Shown: positions 1 to 8,372 of the stretch, one piece after another | How the letters are laid out: every line of letters starts with the position of its first letter | How positions within the stretch are numbered: position 1 is the first letter of the stretch | Assembly (NCBI RefSeq): GCF_900107165.1 | Contig: NZ_FNOY01000025.1 | Coordinates: forward strand, 1 to 35,963 | DNA from: Nitrosomonas halophila | GTDB lineage: Bacteria > Pseudomonadota > Gammaproteobacteria > Burkholderiales > Nitrosomonadaceae | Direction: 5' to 3' | Length of the DNA stretch: 35,963 nucleotides | Notes under the pieces: generated by a model | What the model was told of the DNA's origin: nothing | The model's database searches: none | The model's input: the letters and a program-made list of their open reading frames with translations, nothing else | Program-made: the position numbers and the translations under genes

Positions 1-123
1 GCCCTGACGGGCAACTCCAAATGTATCGGTAATCTTGCTTTTTTACACAAAAACCCTGTCAAGCACTTTTTGCATTTTTTTCGCTGAATAGTTACTAAAT
101 TTTAATAATAATTTTAATTTTAT

Positions 124-1059
124 ATGAAATCTGGAATCAGTTCTGTGGAATTAAAGCAGCTCTATCAGCATCGTCGGATCCCAAATCTAAAAATCCCTCT
201 TTTCTACGGGATTTGGATTGCGCTAGGAATCATTGCCTGGAATTCAAGCCATTGGGTGTTGACTTGGCTGTGCTATCTAGGAATGGGCTACATACAGATG
301 GGAATCGTGACTTTTATGCACGATTGTACGCACAGTACTTTGTTTAAAGCTCGCTGGAAGAATTGGGCATTCGGAATTTTCGCGATGATACCACTCATTA
401 TTTCATTTACTTCCTTCAAGGAAGATCATCTTATTCATCATAGATACAATCGCACCTCGAAAGATCCCGATGCATTCACGATGGGGAAACGCGGTGTAGG
501 CGATTTCATACTCTTCTATGCTTACGCAACCGTTGGTGTGTTCTTGACAGCGATTCAGTTTACATTGATTTTTCCACTAAAGGTCTTGCGTGGGAAGAAA
601 GCGTTGGTCCATTGGGGTGAGATAGCGCTTCACATAGTTGTGATGTGGGCTGTATTTGATTGGGCGGCATCCCAAGGCATTGCAAATCAATTGTTTAGTG
701 TGTGGTTTTGGCCACTTATATTTTTTGGTTTTTTCAACAGCATGCGATTCATCGCTGAACATTATGGCTGTCCTTGGGATGCTGGAACATTGGCAGGCAC
801 TCGTACCATCATCAGTAATCCACTGAATTCGTTCTTTTGGAATAACATCAATTATCACACCGGGCATCATGCCTACCCCGGTGTACCTTGGTACAATCTG
901 CAAAAATTACATGCATTGCTGCTTCCTGAACTCGAGCAAGTGGGTGCGCTGATTGATCGTAGCTATTTTGCAATTTTCATTCATGCGCTATGGCACGGTC
1001 CCGAGACCGTAGCAACAACAAAATCCCGGAATTCTTCTTCATCCAAAGTCCTTCACTAG
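124..1059 (+). CDS. Membrane fatty acid desaturase family protein
   Basis: A 311-residue integral membrane protein with the three histidine boxes of the di-iron membrane desaturase/hydroxylase superfamily: HDCTH at 66-70, HLIHH at 102-106 and HTGHH at 245-249, plus an extra His at 213. Hydrophobic segments lie at about 24-48, 50-65, 82-97, 128-150 and 165-205, so the boxes would face the cytoplasm. The family introduces double bonds into acyl chains, or hydroxylates or ketolates lipids and carotenoids, using O2 and an electron donor. The exact substrate cannot be told. No redox partner is adjacent. The 5' leader (about 60-123) is very AT-rich and has no good Shine-Dalgarno sequence, so the start is only the first in-frame ATG. 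By eye the gene is more AT-rich than its neighbours, which would fit acquisition by transfer. Confidence 0.85.
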   Translation: MKSGISSVELKQLYQHRRIPNLKIPLFYGIWIALGIIAWNSSHWVLTWLCYLGMGYIQMGIVTFMHDCTHSTLFKARWKNWAFGIFAMIPLIISFTSFKEDHLIHHRYNRTSKDPDAFTMGKRGVGDFILFYAYATVGVFLTAIQFTLIFPLKVLRGKKALVHWGEIALHIVVMWAVFDWAASQGIANQLFSVWFWPLIFFGFFNSMRFIAEHYGCPWDAGTLAGTRTIISNPLNSFFWNNINYHTGHHAYPGVPWYNLQKLHALLLPELEQVGALIDRSYFAIFIHALWHGPETVATTKSRNSSSSKVLH

Positions 1060-1373
1060 AAATATCGATTAGCCTGTAATGTCTTCTTGACCGACACGGG
1101 CCGATTCAACAATGCGGTGGGTATCGGAGATCGACACGAATTTCGGTTAGTTGCTAGTGTAAGTCTGAGAAGGCGAAGCGTTTTCGATTATTAACAGCGT
1201 AACAATTCTGCGTTGAATGCACGCGCCAGTACAATTGGTTGAAACGCAGCTGCAATAAACAAGAATTGAGTTTGATACTAGAGAGCATGCTGGAATCTGG
1301 CTATCGCCCTGAAGCTGGTGCAATCAAGTCCAGCAATTAGACAATCCAGGATATGCAGTGGTGTGAATTTTTG
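1060..1373. other. Gene-free stretch between desaturase and tRNA-Asn
   Basis: About 310 bases with no open reading frame of convincing coding character on either strand. I see no strong terminator after the desaturase and no recognisable repeat. The right part would contain the 3' flank of the minus-strand tRNA gene. Confidence 0.5.
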
Positions 1374-1449
1374 TGGCTCCCCGACCAGGGCTCGAACCTG
1401 GGACCTGCGGATTAACAGTCCGTCGCTCTACCGACTGAGCTATCGGGGA
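1374..1449 (-). tRNA. tRNA-Asn (anticodon GTT)
   Basis: The minus strand folds into a complete 76-nt cloverleaf. The acceptor stem TCCCCGA pairs with TCGGGGA, followed by discriminator G and an encoded CCA. The D arm is GCTCAGTCGGTAGAGC, the anticodon stem-loop is CGGACTGTTAATCCG with GTT as anticodon, and the T arm contains GGTTCGAGCC. It decodes AAC/AAU. No integrase or direct repeat of its 3' end is seen beside it, so it does not look like an occupied attachment site. Confidence 0.97.
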
Positions 1450-1570
1450 ATGTGTGGCTATCGCTACAAGGCCCGTATGTTAGACTCTTCAGCTGATTTG
1501 GTCAACTTTTCTACGCAAGTCATGCGCTACTTCTGTAAATTCTGTTTTCATACTTAACCGATATCCAGCC

Positions 1571-3361
1571 ATGCAAGGATTGATTCGATTGCTTGTCCGT
1601 TTTCGCTATGCCAGTCGGCTGATTGGGATCACGGTGTTTTTCTGCCTGTTTGCCAGTGGCGCGCAGGGTTACGCGGGATACGCTGTCGTCTCGGCCCATC
1701 CGCTTGCCACCCAGGCGGGTGAGCGCATCCTGCAACAGGGCGGTAATGCTTTCGATGCGGCGGTGGCCGTGGGTGCAGCGCTGGCGGTGGTCGAGCCCTA
1801 TGCTTCGGGTTTGGGTGGAGGTGGATTCTGGTTGCTGCACCGTGCCAGCGATCAATTCGAGGTCATGGTGGATGGCCGGGAAACTGCACCGGGCAGGGCG
1901 CATGCTGAGATGTATCTGGATCAGGCCGGCAAACCGGACCACCAGGCCGCACTGCAAGGCGCGTTGGCAGCCGCCATTCCAGGCACGCCTGCGGCCTTGG
2001 TGCATATCGCGCAGAAATATGGCCGGTTGCCGCTGGCGGCAAGCCTGGCGCCGGCCATACGGCTTGCGCGTGCAGGGTTTGCCATTGATGAGCGGCTGGC
2101 CGGGGTGATCGCCAATCAGCGCACCAAACTGGCTGCTGAACCCGACAGTACGCGTGTTTTTCTGCCACGAGGCCAGGTGCCATCACCCGGAGAATGGCTG
2201 CGTCAACCGCAGTTGGCGGCAACTTTGACCAAACTCGCCCAGCATGGCAAAGCCGGTTTTTATCGAGGATCTGTCGCGGCGGAATTGGTGCGTGCGGTCG
2301 AACAAGGCGGCGGTATCTGGACCGCTGAGGATTTGGCCGCCTATCGCGTGGTTGAGCGTCAACCGGTGTCCTTTGCCTTCCAGGGTGCGCACATTACGAC
2401 TGCCAGCCTGCCCTCGGCTGGCGGGCTGACGCTGGCGCAGGCACTGAATATACTGGAGCGTTTCCCGCTCGGCAAGCTGAGCGCGGTCGAGCGCGCGCAT
2501 CTCGTCGTGGAAGCAATGCGCCGGGCCTATGAGGATCGCGCCAAATACTTTGGTGACAGCGATTTCGTCGAAGTCGATGTGCAAAAATTTATCAGCAAGG
2601 ATTATGCTCGCAAGCGAGCGGCGACTATCGATATGCGCAAGGCAACACCGCCGGTTCCCCAAAGCACCGCGCCTGAACGGGCGGCAGAACTGTGCGGCTG
2701 GCCGGCGCTCGCGGCCGAAGTGTTGTACCGATTGTCCTGCTTGGCGGCAGGCACTGTGCAAACCGAGCGCCGGGAAGGCATGAACACCACTCATTATTCG
2801 ATTCTGGATGGTGAGGGAAACCGGGTTGCTGCCACGTTGAGCATCAATACCTTCTTTGGATCGGGTTTCATGGCCGGGGAGACCGGCGTGATGCTCAACA
2901 ATGAAATGGACGATTTTGCGATTGCGCCCGATGTGCCCAATGTATATGGATTGCATGGCGGGCGGGCCAACATGATCGCGCCCGGCAAGCGGCCTTTGTC
3001 CAGCATGTCGCCAACCTTCGTGACCCATGAGCAGGGCATCCTGATCGCGGGCACACCCGGCGGGTCGCGCATTATCAGCATGCTGTTGTTGTCGATTCTC
3101 GATTTCGTCGATCGGGGGCAGACCAATCCGCAAAAGCTGGTCGCCGGTGTCCGCTACCACCATCAGTATCTGCCGGATGAAATCGTGCTCGAGCCCGATG
3201 CGTTCGATCCCGCATGGATTCGCGCCCTGGGGGACAAGGGGCATGCAGTCAAGACAGCGGCCCGGCGCTGGGGAAACATGCAGCTGATTTATTTCGATCG
3301 TCGCTCCGGCAAGGCGAGTGTGGCCAGCGATCCGCGCGGCAGTGACTATATACGCTATTGA
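1571..3361 (+). CDS. ggt: Gamma-glutamyltransferase (glutathione hydrolase) precursor
   Basis: A 596-residue N-terminal nucleophile hydrolase that cleaves or transfers the gamma-glutamyl group of glutathione in the periplasm. Residues 1-33 look like a signal peptide (basic start, hydrophobic 18-30, cut near Ala-Gln-Gly). The large subunit carries NAFDAAVA (59-66), the GLGGGGF turn (80-86) and RETAPGRA (103-110, substrate-binding Arg). Autocleavage is expected before Thr406 in MNTTHYS, which becomes the catalytic nucleophile of the small subunit. Further small-subunit marks are NNEMDDF (443-449), KRPLSSMSP (473-481) and TPGGS (495-499). The linker just before Thr406 holds two cysteines (375, 390). 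There is no strong RBS. It lies alone, about 195 bases upstream of xseB. Confidence 0.94.
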   Translation: MQGLIRLLVRFRYASRLIGITVFFCLFASGAQGYAGYAVVSAHPLATQAGERILQQGGNAFDAAVAVGAALAVVEPYASGLGGGGFWLLHRASDQFEVMVDGRETAPGRAHAEMYLDQAGKPDHQAALQGALAAAIPGTPAALVHIAQKYGRLPLAASLAPAIRLARAGFAIDERLAGVIANQRTKLAAEPDSTRVFLPRGQVPSPGEWLRQPQLAATLTKLAQHGKAGFYRGSVAAELVRAVEQGGGIWTAEDLAAYRVVERQPVSFAFQGAHITTASLPSAGGLTLAQALNILERFPLGKLSAVERAHLVVEAMRRAYEDRAKYFGDSDFVEVDVQKFISKDYARKRAATIDMRKATPPVPQSTAPERAAELCGWPALAAEVLYRLSCLAAGTVQTERREGMNTTHYSILDGEGNRVAATLSINTFFGSGFMAGETGVMLNNEMDDFAIAPDVPNVYGLHGGRANMIAPGKRPLSSMSPTFVTHEQGILIAGTPGGSRIISMLLLSILDFVDRGQTNPQKLVAGVRYHHQYLPDEIVLEPDAFDPAWIRALGDKGHAVKTAARRWGNMQLIYFDRRSGKASVASDPRGSDYIRY

Positions 3362-3555
3362 TCAGGCAGCGTCCGCCAGCCCGAATACATGGCTTGACGG
3401 CCCGGGATGTGTCAGGTGTTTGCCAGTTTGCGCGGGCTGCTGAGGCAGTGGAGGGGTCTATGTGTCTGATGAATCTTCATTTTATGATTGACCGGGCGGG
3501 GTAAATTGCGTATTTTTGCGGCTTTGGCGCAAAGCAATCGCTATTTCCCGATGTA

Positions 3556-3840
3556 ATGAGCATGGTTGGCATGAAAAAAAAATCCCCTGATCACGCAGCG
3601 GTCGCAGCGGATTCCGCCCGCCCGGCAAGTTTCGAAGCTGCCTCGGCCGAGCTGGAAAATATCGTGGCGGCCATGGAAGCTGGCCAGATGTCGCTGGAAG
3701 ACTCGCTTTCCGCGTACAAACGCGGGGTGGAATTGTTACAATACTGCCAGGCTACGTTAAAAGATTCGCAACAGCAGATTAAGATACTTGAGGCAGACAT
3801 GCTGAAAAACTTTTCCACCGTCGAGCATGATGAGCACTGA
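3556..3840 (+). CDS. xseB: Exodeoxyribonuclease VII small subunit
   Basis: A 94-residue helical protein with the XseB core: SFEAASAELENIVAAMEAG followed by SLEDSLSAYKRGVELLQYC. XseB binds XseA to form exonuclease VII, which degrades single-stranded DNA to acid-soluble oligomers. xseA is not in the window. Three in-frame ATGs (3556, 3562, 3571) precede the conserved core and none has a clear RBS, so the N-terminus may be up to five residues shorter. The 3' end overlaps ispA by 14 bases, implying translational coupling. The xseB-ispA-dxs order is common in proteobacteria. Confidence 0.92.
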   Translation: MSMVGMKKKSPDHAAVAADSARPASFEAASAELENIVAAMEAGQMSLEDSLSAYKRGVELLQYCQATLKDSQQQIKILEADMLKNFSTVEHDEH

Positions 3841-4723
3841 TTTCCAGACTTGGGCGACTGAACGGCTCGCACTGATTGAAACCTGCCTGGAGAGCCACCT
3901 GCCCGCACTCAATTGCGCACCGGAGCGCTTGCATGACGCGATGCGCTATGTCGTGCTGGGCGGGGGCAAACGTGTGCGGCCGTTATTGGCATTTGCAGCA
4001 GGGGAGCTGAACGGCGCGGACGAAGCACGGGTCACCCTCGCGGGGGCAGCGGTCGAGCTGATTCATGCCTATTCACTGGTGCATGACGATCTGCCATGCA
4101 TGGATGATGATGTGCTGCGCCGCGGCAAACCGACCTGTCATGTCAAATACGACCAGGCAACCGCCTTGCTGGTCGGTGACAGCCTGCAAAGCCTGGCATT
4201 CCAGCTGCTCGCGGAGTCCCGCCTGACCGAAGATCCCTATGAACAATTGGAGATGATCAAACATCTCGCATTTGCGGCAGGGTCGCGCGGGATGGCTGGC
4301 GGACAGGCGATCGATCTGGATAGTGTCGGCAAGACATTGAGCCTGCCCGAGCTCGAATTCATGCATATCCACAAGACCGGTGCCTTGATTCGCGCAGCCG
4401 TCACCCTGGGTGCCAGCTGTGGCAATCAGCTGGACGATGCGCGGCTCAAACGGCTTGACCATTTCGCCAAGTGTATCGGCCTGGCGTTCCAGGTGGTGGA
4501 TGATGTGCTGGATGCCGAAGCGACGACTGCGGCGCTGGGTAAGACGGCCGGCAAGGACGCGGAAAACAACAAACCGACCTATGTTAGTATACTGGGTGCA
4601 AAACAAGCTCGCGAGCTGGCAGAGGCGCTGCAGCAGGATGCCCACCGGACGCTGGACCAACTCGAATCCTCAGCTTTGCGCTTGAAACAGGTAACCGATT
4701 TCATTATACAGCGTAAGTTTTAA
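3827..4723 (+). CDS. ispA: Farnesyl diphosphate synthase (short-chain polyprenyl synthase)
   Basis: A 298-residue all-helical trans-prenyltransferase that condenses isopentenyl diphosphate with allylic diphosphates to make C15 farnesyl diphosphate for quinones, undecaprenyl phosphate and hopanoids. The first Asp-rich motif DDLPCMDDD is at 87-95 and the second, DDVLD, at 225-229; both bind Mg-diphosphate. GGGKRVRPLL (45-54) is the IPP-binding loop. It begins inside xseB (14-base overlap); an ATG at 3830 is an equally good start. dxs follows 60 bases later and supplies the first step of the same pathway. Geranylgeranyl product specificity cannot be excluded from sequence alone. Confidence 0.94.
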   Translation: MMSTDFQTWATERLALIETCLESHLPALNCAPERLHDAMRYVVLGGGKRVRPLLAFAAGELNGADEARVTLAGAAVELIHAYSLVHDDLPCMDDDVLRRGKPTCHVKYDQATALLVGDSLQSLAFQLLAESRLTEDPYEQLEMIKHLAFAAGSRGMAGGQAIDLDSVGKTLSLPELEFMHIHKTGALIRAAVTLGASCGNQLDDARLKRLDHFAKCIGLAFQVVDDVLDAEATTAALGKTAGKDAENNKPTYVSILGAKQARELAEALQQDAHRTLDQLESSALRLKQVTDFIIQRKF

Positions 4724-4731
4724 GCTTACGC
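4711..4731 (+). other. Stem-loop spanning the ispA stop codon
   Basis: GCGTAAG and CTTACGC form a perfect 7-bp stem with a 7-nt loop that contains the TAA stop of ispA. No U-tract follows, so it is not a convincing intrinsic terminator. It could be an mRNA-stability or processing hairpin between ispA and dxs. Confidence 0.3.
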
Positions 4732-4783
4732 GACCGGCCTTTACACCATCCGATTTTAGCTACAAATTTTTTTCTGACTTTGC

Positions 4784-6628
4784 ATGTATCCATTACTAGA
4801 CCGCGTCGACACTCCCGCACAGTTGCGCGCACTGAAACGCAGCCAATTGCCGCAATTGGCCAGTGAGCTACGAAAATTTCTGATTGAATCCGTGGCAGCG
4901 ACCGGTGGGCATTTATCATCCAATCTGGGTACGGTGGAATTGACGATTGCATTGCACTATGTGTTCAATACACCGCATGACCGAATGGTATGGGACGTGG
5001 GGCATCAGACCTATGCGCATAAGGTTTTGACCAGCCGGCGCGCCGGCATGGCCCGCTTGCGCATGCAGGGCGGGGTTGCGGGATTTCCGCGGCGGGATGA
5101 AAGCGATTATGATTCTTTTGGGACCGCGCATTCGAGTACTTCCATCAGCGCGGCCCTGGGGATGGCGGTCGGCACCCAGATCAGTGGTTTGAAACGCCGT
5201 GCCATCGCCATCATCGGTGATGGCGCCATGAGTGCGGGGATGGCGTTCGAGGCCTTGAACAATGCCGGTGTGATGGACGCCAATCTGCTGGTCATCCTGA
5301 ATGATAATGACATGTCGATTTCGCCGCCGGTGGGTGCGCTCAATAATTATCTGGCCAAGTTGATGTCCGGCCGCTTTTATGCGACTGCGCGACGGGCCGG
5401 TGAGAAAATGCTCGGTGTTGTGCCATCAGTGCTGGAACTGGCCAAGCGCGCCGAAGAGCATGTCAAGGGTATGGTGACGCCCGGCACTCTGTTTGAGGAA
5501 TTCGGATTCAATTATATCGGTCCGATCGATGGCCATGATCTGGACGTGCTGTGCACCACCCTGAACAACATCAAACAGTTGGAAGGTCCGCAATTTCTGC
5601 ATGTGGTCACGCGCAAGGGGAAGGGCTACAAGCTCGCGGAAGAGGATCCGATCCTGTATCACGGCGTCGGAAAATTCGACCCCGAGCAAGGCATCGTGCC
5701 CAAGACCTCATCCAGCAAGCCGGCCTATACCCAGATTTTTGGTGACTGGTTATGCGATATGGCCGCCAGGGATCCGCGTCTGATTGGCATCACACCAGCC
5801 ATGCGCGAAGGCTCTGGACTTGTCCAGTTTTCCAAGGAATATCCCGATCGCTATTTCGATGTCGGCATCGCGGAGCAACATGCGGTGACATTCGCGGCCG
5901 GTATGGCATGCGAAGGCATGAAACCGGTGGTGGCGATTTATTCCACTTTCCTCCAGCGCGCATATGATCAATTGATTCACGATGTCGCGATTCAGAATCT
6001 GCCAGTCGTGTTTGCCATCGATCGTGCCGGGTTGGTCGGTGCGGATGGTCCGACTCATGCCGGCAGTTTCGATCTGACTTATCTGCGCTGCATCCCCAAC
6101 ATGACGGTGATGACCCCCGCTGATGAGAATGAGTGCAGACAGATGCTTTATACCGCTTTTCAAATGCGCACCCCGACGGCGGTCCGTTACCCACGTGGCA
6201 CGGGTCCCGGTGTCGAGGTCGAGCAGGAAATGACGGCCTTGCCGATAGGTAAAGGCGAAATTCGACGCCAGGGCGAAAGGATCGCCCTGCTGGCATTCGG
6301 CAGTATGCTGGCACCTTGTCTCGAGGCCGCCGAGGAACTGGAGGCGACTGTTGCAAACATGCGTTTTGTCAAACCGCTGGATGAGAATCTGATCGAGAAG
6401 CTGGCTGCCGAGCATGAATTGCTGGTGACGGTCGAGGAAAATACCCTCATGGGTGGCGCGGGTAGTGCGGTGATGGAAGCATTGGTCAGTCGCGGACTTG
6501 CCGTCAAAATGTTGCAGCTCGGCTTACCGGATTCCTTTCTTGATCAGGGAGATCCCGCACAAATGCTGGCCGATTGCGGCCTGGATAAGCATGGCATCAT
6601 CCAGTCGGTGCGGGCGCGGCTGGCTTAG
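4784..6628 (+). CDS. dxs: 1-deoxy-D-xylulose-5-phosphate synthase
   Basis: A 614-residue thiamine diphosphate enzyme that condenses pyruvate with glyceraldehyde 3-phosphate, the first and usually limiting step of the MEP isoprenoid pathway; DXP also feeds thiamine and pyridoxal synthesis. Visible marks are GGHLSSNLG (41-49, His43), the ThDP/Mg motif [18 protein letters not shown] from 145 ending in NDND (173-176), RKGKGY (277-282), the catalytic Glu in VGIAEQHAV (Glu364), and a [13 protein letters not shown] segment in the central domain. The length matches the family. No good RBS precedes the ATG, yet the protein N-terminus aligns with the family. It lies downstream of ispA and is probably co-transcribed. 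Confidence 0.97.
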   Translation: MYPLLDRVDTPAQLRALKRSQLPQLASELRKFLIESVAATGGHLSSNLGTVELTIALHYVFNTPHDRMVWDVGHQTYAHKVLTSRRAGMARLRMQGGVAGFPRRDESDYDSFGTAHSSTSISAALGMAVGTQISGLKRRAIAIIGDGAMSAGMAFEALNNAGVMDANLLVILNDNDMSISPPVGALNNYLAKLMSGRFYATARRAGEKMLGVVPSVLELAKRAEEHVKGMVTPGTLFEEFGFNYIGPIDGHDLDVLCTTLNNIKQLEGPQFLHVVTRKGKGYKLAEEDPILYHGVGKFDPEQGIVPKTSSSKPAYTQIFGDWLCDMAARDPRLIGITPAMREGSGLVQFSKEYPDRYFDVGIAEQHAVTFAAGMACEGMKPVVAIYSTFLQRAYDQLIHDVAIQNLPVVFAIDRAGLVGADGPTHAGSFDLTYLRCIPNMTVMTPADENECRQMLYTAFQMRTPTAVRYPRGTGPGVEVEQEMTALPIGKGEIRRQGERIALLAFGSMLAPCLEAAEELEATVANMRFVKPLDENLIEKLAAEHELLVTVEENTLMGGAGSAVMEALVSRGLAVKMLQLGLPDSFLDQGDPAQMLADCGLDKHGIIQSVRARLA

Positions 6629-6675
6629 GAGCCGTGAAGGAATAAGTGTTACAGTTATTTATGAGCGACTCCTTA

Positions 6676-6869
6676 GGGCCCGTTAATAAATAACTTGAGC
6701 ATACGCCGGTATGCGCAAAAAGCGGCCCCAGCCCGAGGGGTTGTTGCTTATTCGGGCATCTGCGGCGTTGCGAGGCATGCGAAAGGAGACCATTCGGCTT
6801 CGCCTCGCGCCTTGCATCATTCCCGAATACGTAATAACAACGTATGCCCAAGTTATTCTTAACGAGCCC
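6676..6869. mobile_element. MITE-like palindromic element with TTA target duplication
   Basis: A 194-bp imperfect palindrome. Its ends GGGCCCGTTAATAAATAACT and, on the other strand, GGGCTCGTTAAGAATAACTT agree at most positions over about 30 bp, and similarity between the two halves continues inward (GTTGTTGCTTATTCGGG against GTTGTTATTACGTATTCGGG). The direct repeat TTA lies immediately outside each end (6673-6675 and 6870-6872). There is no transposase. TIRs plus a 3-bp TNA duplication resemble elements mobilised by IS5-group transposases; that family link is an inference. Confidence 0.7.
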
Positions 6870-6872
6870 TTA

Positions 6873-7235
6873 GCAGTGTCAGCGCATTGCGGTGATACTG
6901 GCCCTGCCCGGCATGGTCAGCATCAATCACCGCCGGTCCGACCTCATGGCCGAAGCAGCTGGACGAGAACCAATCCGCTGGAAAACAATCCTACATAAAT
7001 TGGAGCCCATACCGGCATGTATCAGAGAGGCGAATAGGGCTGCTTGGTTATTTGTAACAGACGGCTGCAATCATTCCTCGGTTATATCGCTACACCATGT
7101 TTTTTCGTGCGCCGTTTACTTGTTTCTGAATGGTTTGCCGCGATGAACATAGCACGTATGCCCAGAATAGTAATATTCAATCCCAACTATTGCTAGAATA
7201 TCAATTCGAAGGCTAGCTCACTGGAAGGAACCCTC
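6873..7235. other. Gene-poor stretch upstream of folE2 with a possible gene remnant
   Basis: About 360 bases without an intact gene. On the minus strand, about 6867-6995 reads as an open C-terminal-like segment (FGHEVGPAVIDADHAGQG...) that runs into the MITE end and stops there. I cannot name it. The rest holds the folE2 leader, with a strong GGAAGGA RBS before 7236. Confidence 0.4.
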
Positions 7236-8051
7236 ATGAATAAACAGGTCGATTTGCCCATCGCCGATGTGCAAAGCTCGGAAGATACAAGACGGATTGC
7301 CATCGATCGGGTCGGAATCAAGGCGATTCGCCATCCCGTGCGGGTGGCGGACAAGGATGACGGCATCCAGCATACCGTGGCGCAGTTCAATATGTATGTC
7401 AACCTACCCCATAATTTCAAGGGCACGCATATGTCTCGCTTTGTGGAAATACTGAATGGTTACGAGCGCGAGATTTCGGTCGAATCGTTCGAGAGTATTC
7501 TGCGTGCCATGGTTGAGCGTTTGGAATCGGATTCCGGGCATATCGAGATGACCTTTCCTTATTTCGTCAACAAGTCGGCGCCGATTTCGGGTGTCAAAAG
7601 CCTGCTCGACTATGAAGTGACTTTTATCGGCGAAATCAGACATGATGGTCAGTATGAATTTACCATGAAGGTAGTCGTGCCGGTGACGAGTCTTTGCCCC
7701 TGTTCAAAAAAAATCTCCGACTATGGTGCACATAACCAGCGTTCGCATGTGACCATCGCGGTGCGCACCAACAGTTTTGTCTGGATCGAAGACATTATCA
7801 AAATTGCCGAAGAGCAGGCTTCCTGTGAGCTGTATGGCTTGTTGAAGCGCCCGGATGAAAAGCATGTCACCGAAAGGGCCTATGACAATCCCAAATTTGT
7901 CGAGGATCTGGTGCGCGATGTTGCTGAAATACTCAACCGGGATGCGCGTATCGATGCCTATGTGGTCGAATCGGAAAACTTTGAATCGATTCATAATCAT
8001 TCTGCCTATGCCCTGATCGAGCGCGACAAACGCAAACCATTAAAGAACTGA
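7236..8051 (+). CDS. folE2: GTP cyclohydrolase FolE2 (type IB)
   Basis: A 271-residue protein of the COG1469 family that converts GTP to 7,8-dihydroneopterin triphosphate, the first step of folate and queuosine synthesis. FolE2 enzymes are metal-dependent and replace the zinc enzyme FolE, often where zinc is scarce. Marks are [17 protein letters not shown] (33-49), [12 protein letters not shown] (60-71), the SLCPCSK motif with Cys154/Cys156, the AHNQRSH segment (165-171, His171) and the Glu-rich [22 protein letters not shown] stretch from about 192. GGAAGGA sits 6 bases before the ATG. Folate synthesis is also represented by folP in this window. Confidence 0.96.
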   Translation: MNKQVDLPIADVQSSEDTRRIAIDRVGIKAIRHPVRVADKDDGIQHTVAQFNMYVNLPHNFKGTHMSRFVEILNGYEREISVESFESILRAMVERLESDSGHIEMTFPYFVNKSAPISGVKSLLDYEVTFIGEIRHDGQYEFTMKVVVPVTSLCPCSKKISDYGAHNQRSHVTIAVRTNSFVWIEDIIKIAEEQASCELYGLLKRPDEKHVTERAYDNPKFVEDLVRDVAEILNRDARIDAYVVESENFESIHNHSAYALIERDKRKPLKN

Positions 8052-8063
8052 TGGATACCTCTA

Positions 8064-8372
8064 AGAAACTGTTTGGAAATGCTGAACTTGAGTGATCGTA
8101 CCGTAGTATGACGTATGTGGATACGAATGGTTTTTCCAAACCGTGAGCATCTTGGCAAGCGACTCGGTATCGAAGCCAAGCTGACGTTGCACTGGATTGC
8201 TTCGCTGTGCTCGCAAAGACGGCAGAAAACAATGGCCATCTGCAATTTCAACCGCCGTCTTGGCGAGGCCCAATGGGCCGCGGCCATCCAGATGCTTTTC
8301 GGCAACAATAACGCTACAGTTGCCACAGCGTTGAGCAATCTGATCTGAGATTGGAATTCCCAAACAGCTTCT
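8064..8372. mobile_element. MITE-like element between folE2 and glgC
   Basis: A 309-bp segment with 17-bp terminal inverted repeats, AGAAACTGTTTGGAAAT (left) and AGAAGCTGTTTGGGAAT (right, minus strand), 15/17 identical and flanked by TA on both sides (8062-8063, 8373-8374). It fills the whole gap between the convergent genes folE2 and glgC, and the glgC stop codon lies across its right boundary. Its middle (about 8188-8222) carries the GGATTGCTTCG...GCTCGCAAAGACG motif which, from memory, recurs in many proteobacterial genomes and gives spurious SLRAQRSNP translations. I see no real coding sequence. Confidence 0.6.

Noticed and set aside
8061..8363. Minus-strand frame of 100 codons in the folE2-glgC gap
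   Set aside because: It lies wholly in the MITE-like element and contains the SLRAQRSNP phrase typical of spurious translations of a common repeat.
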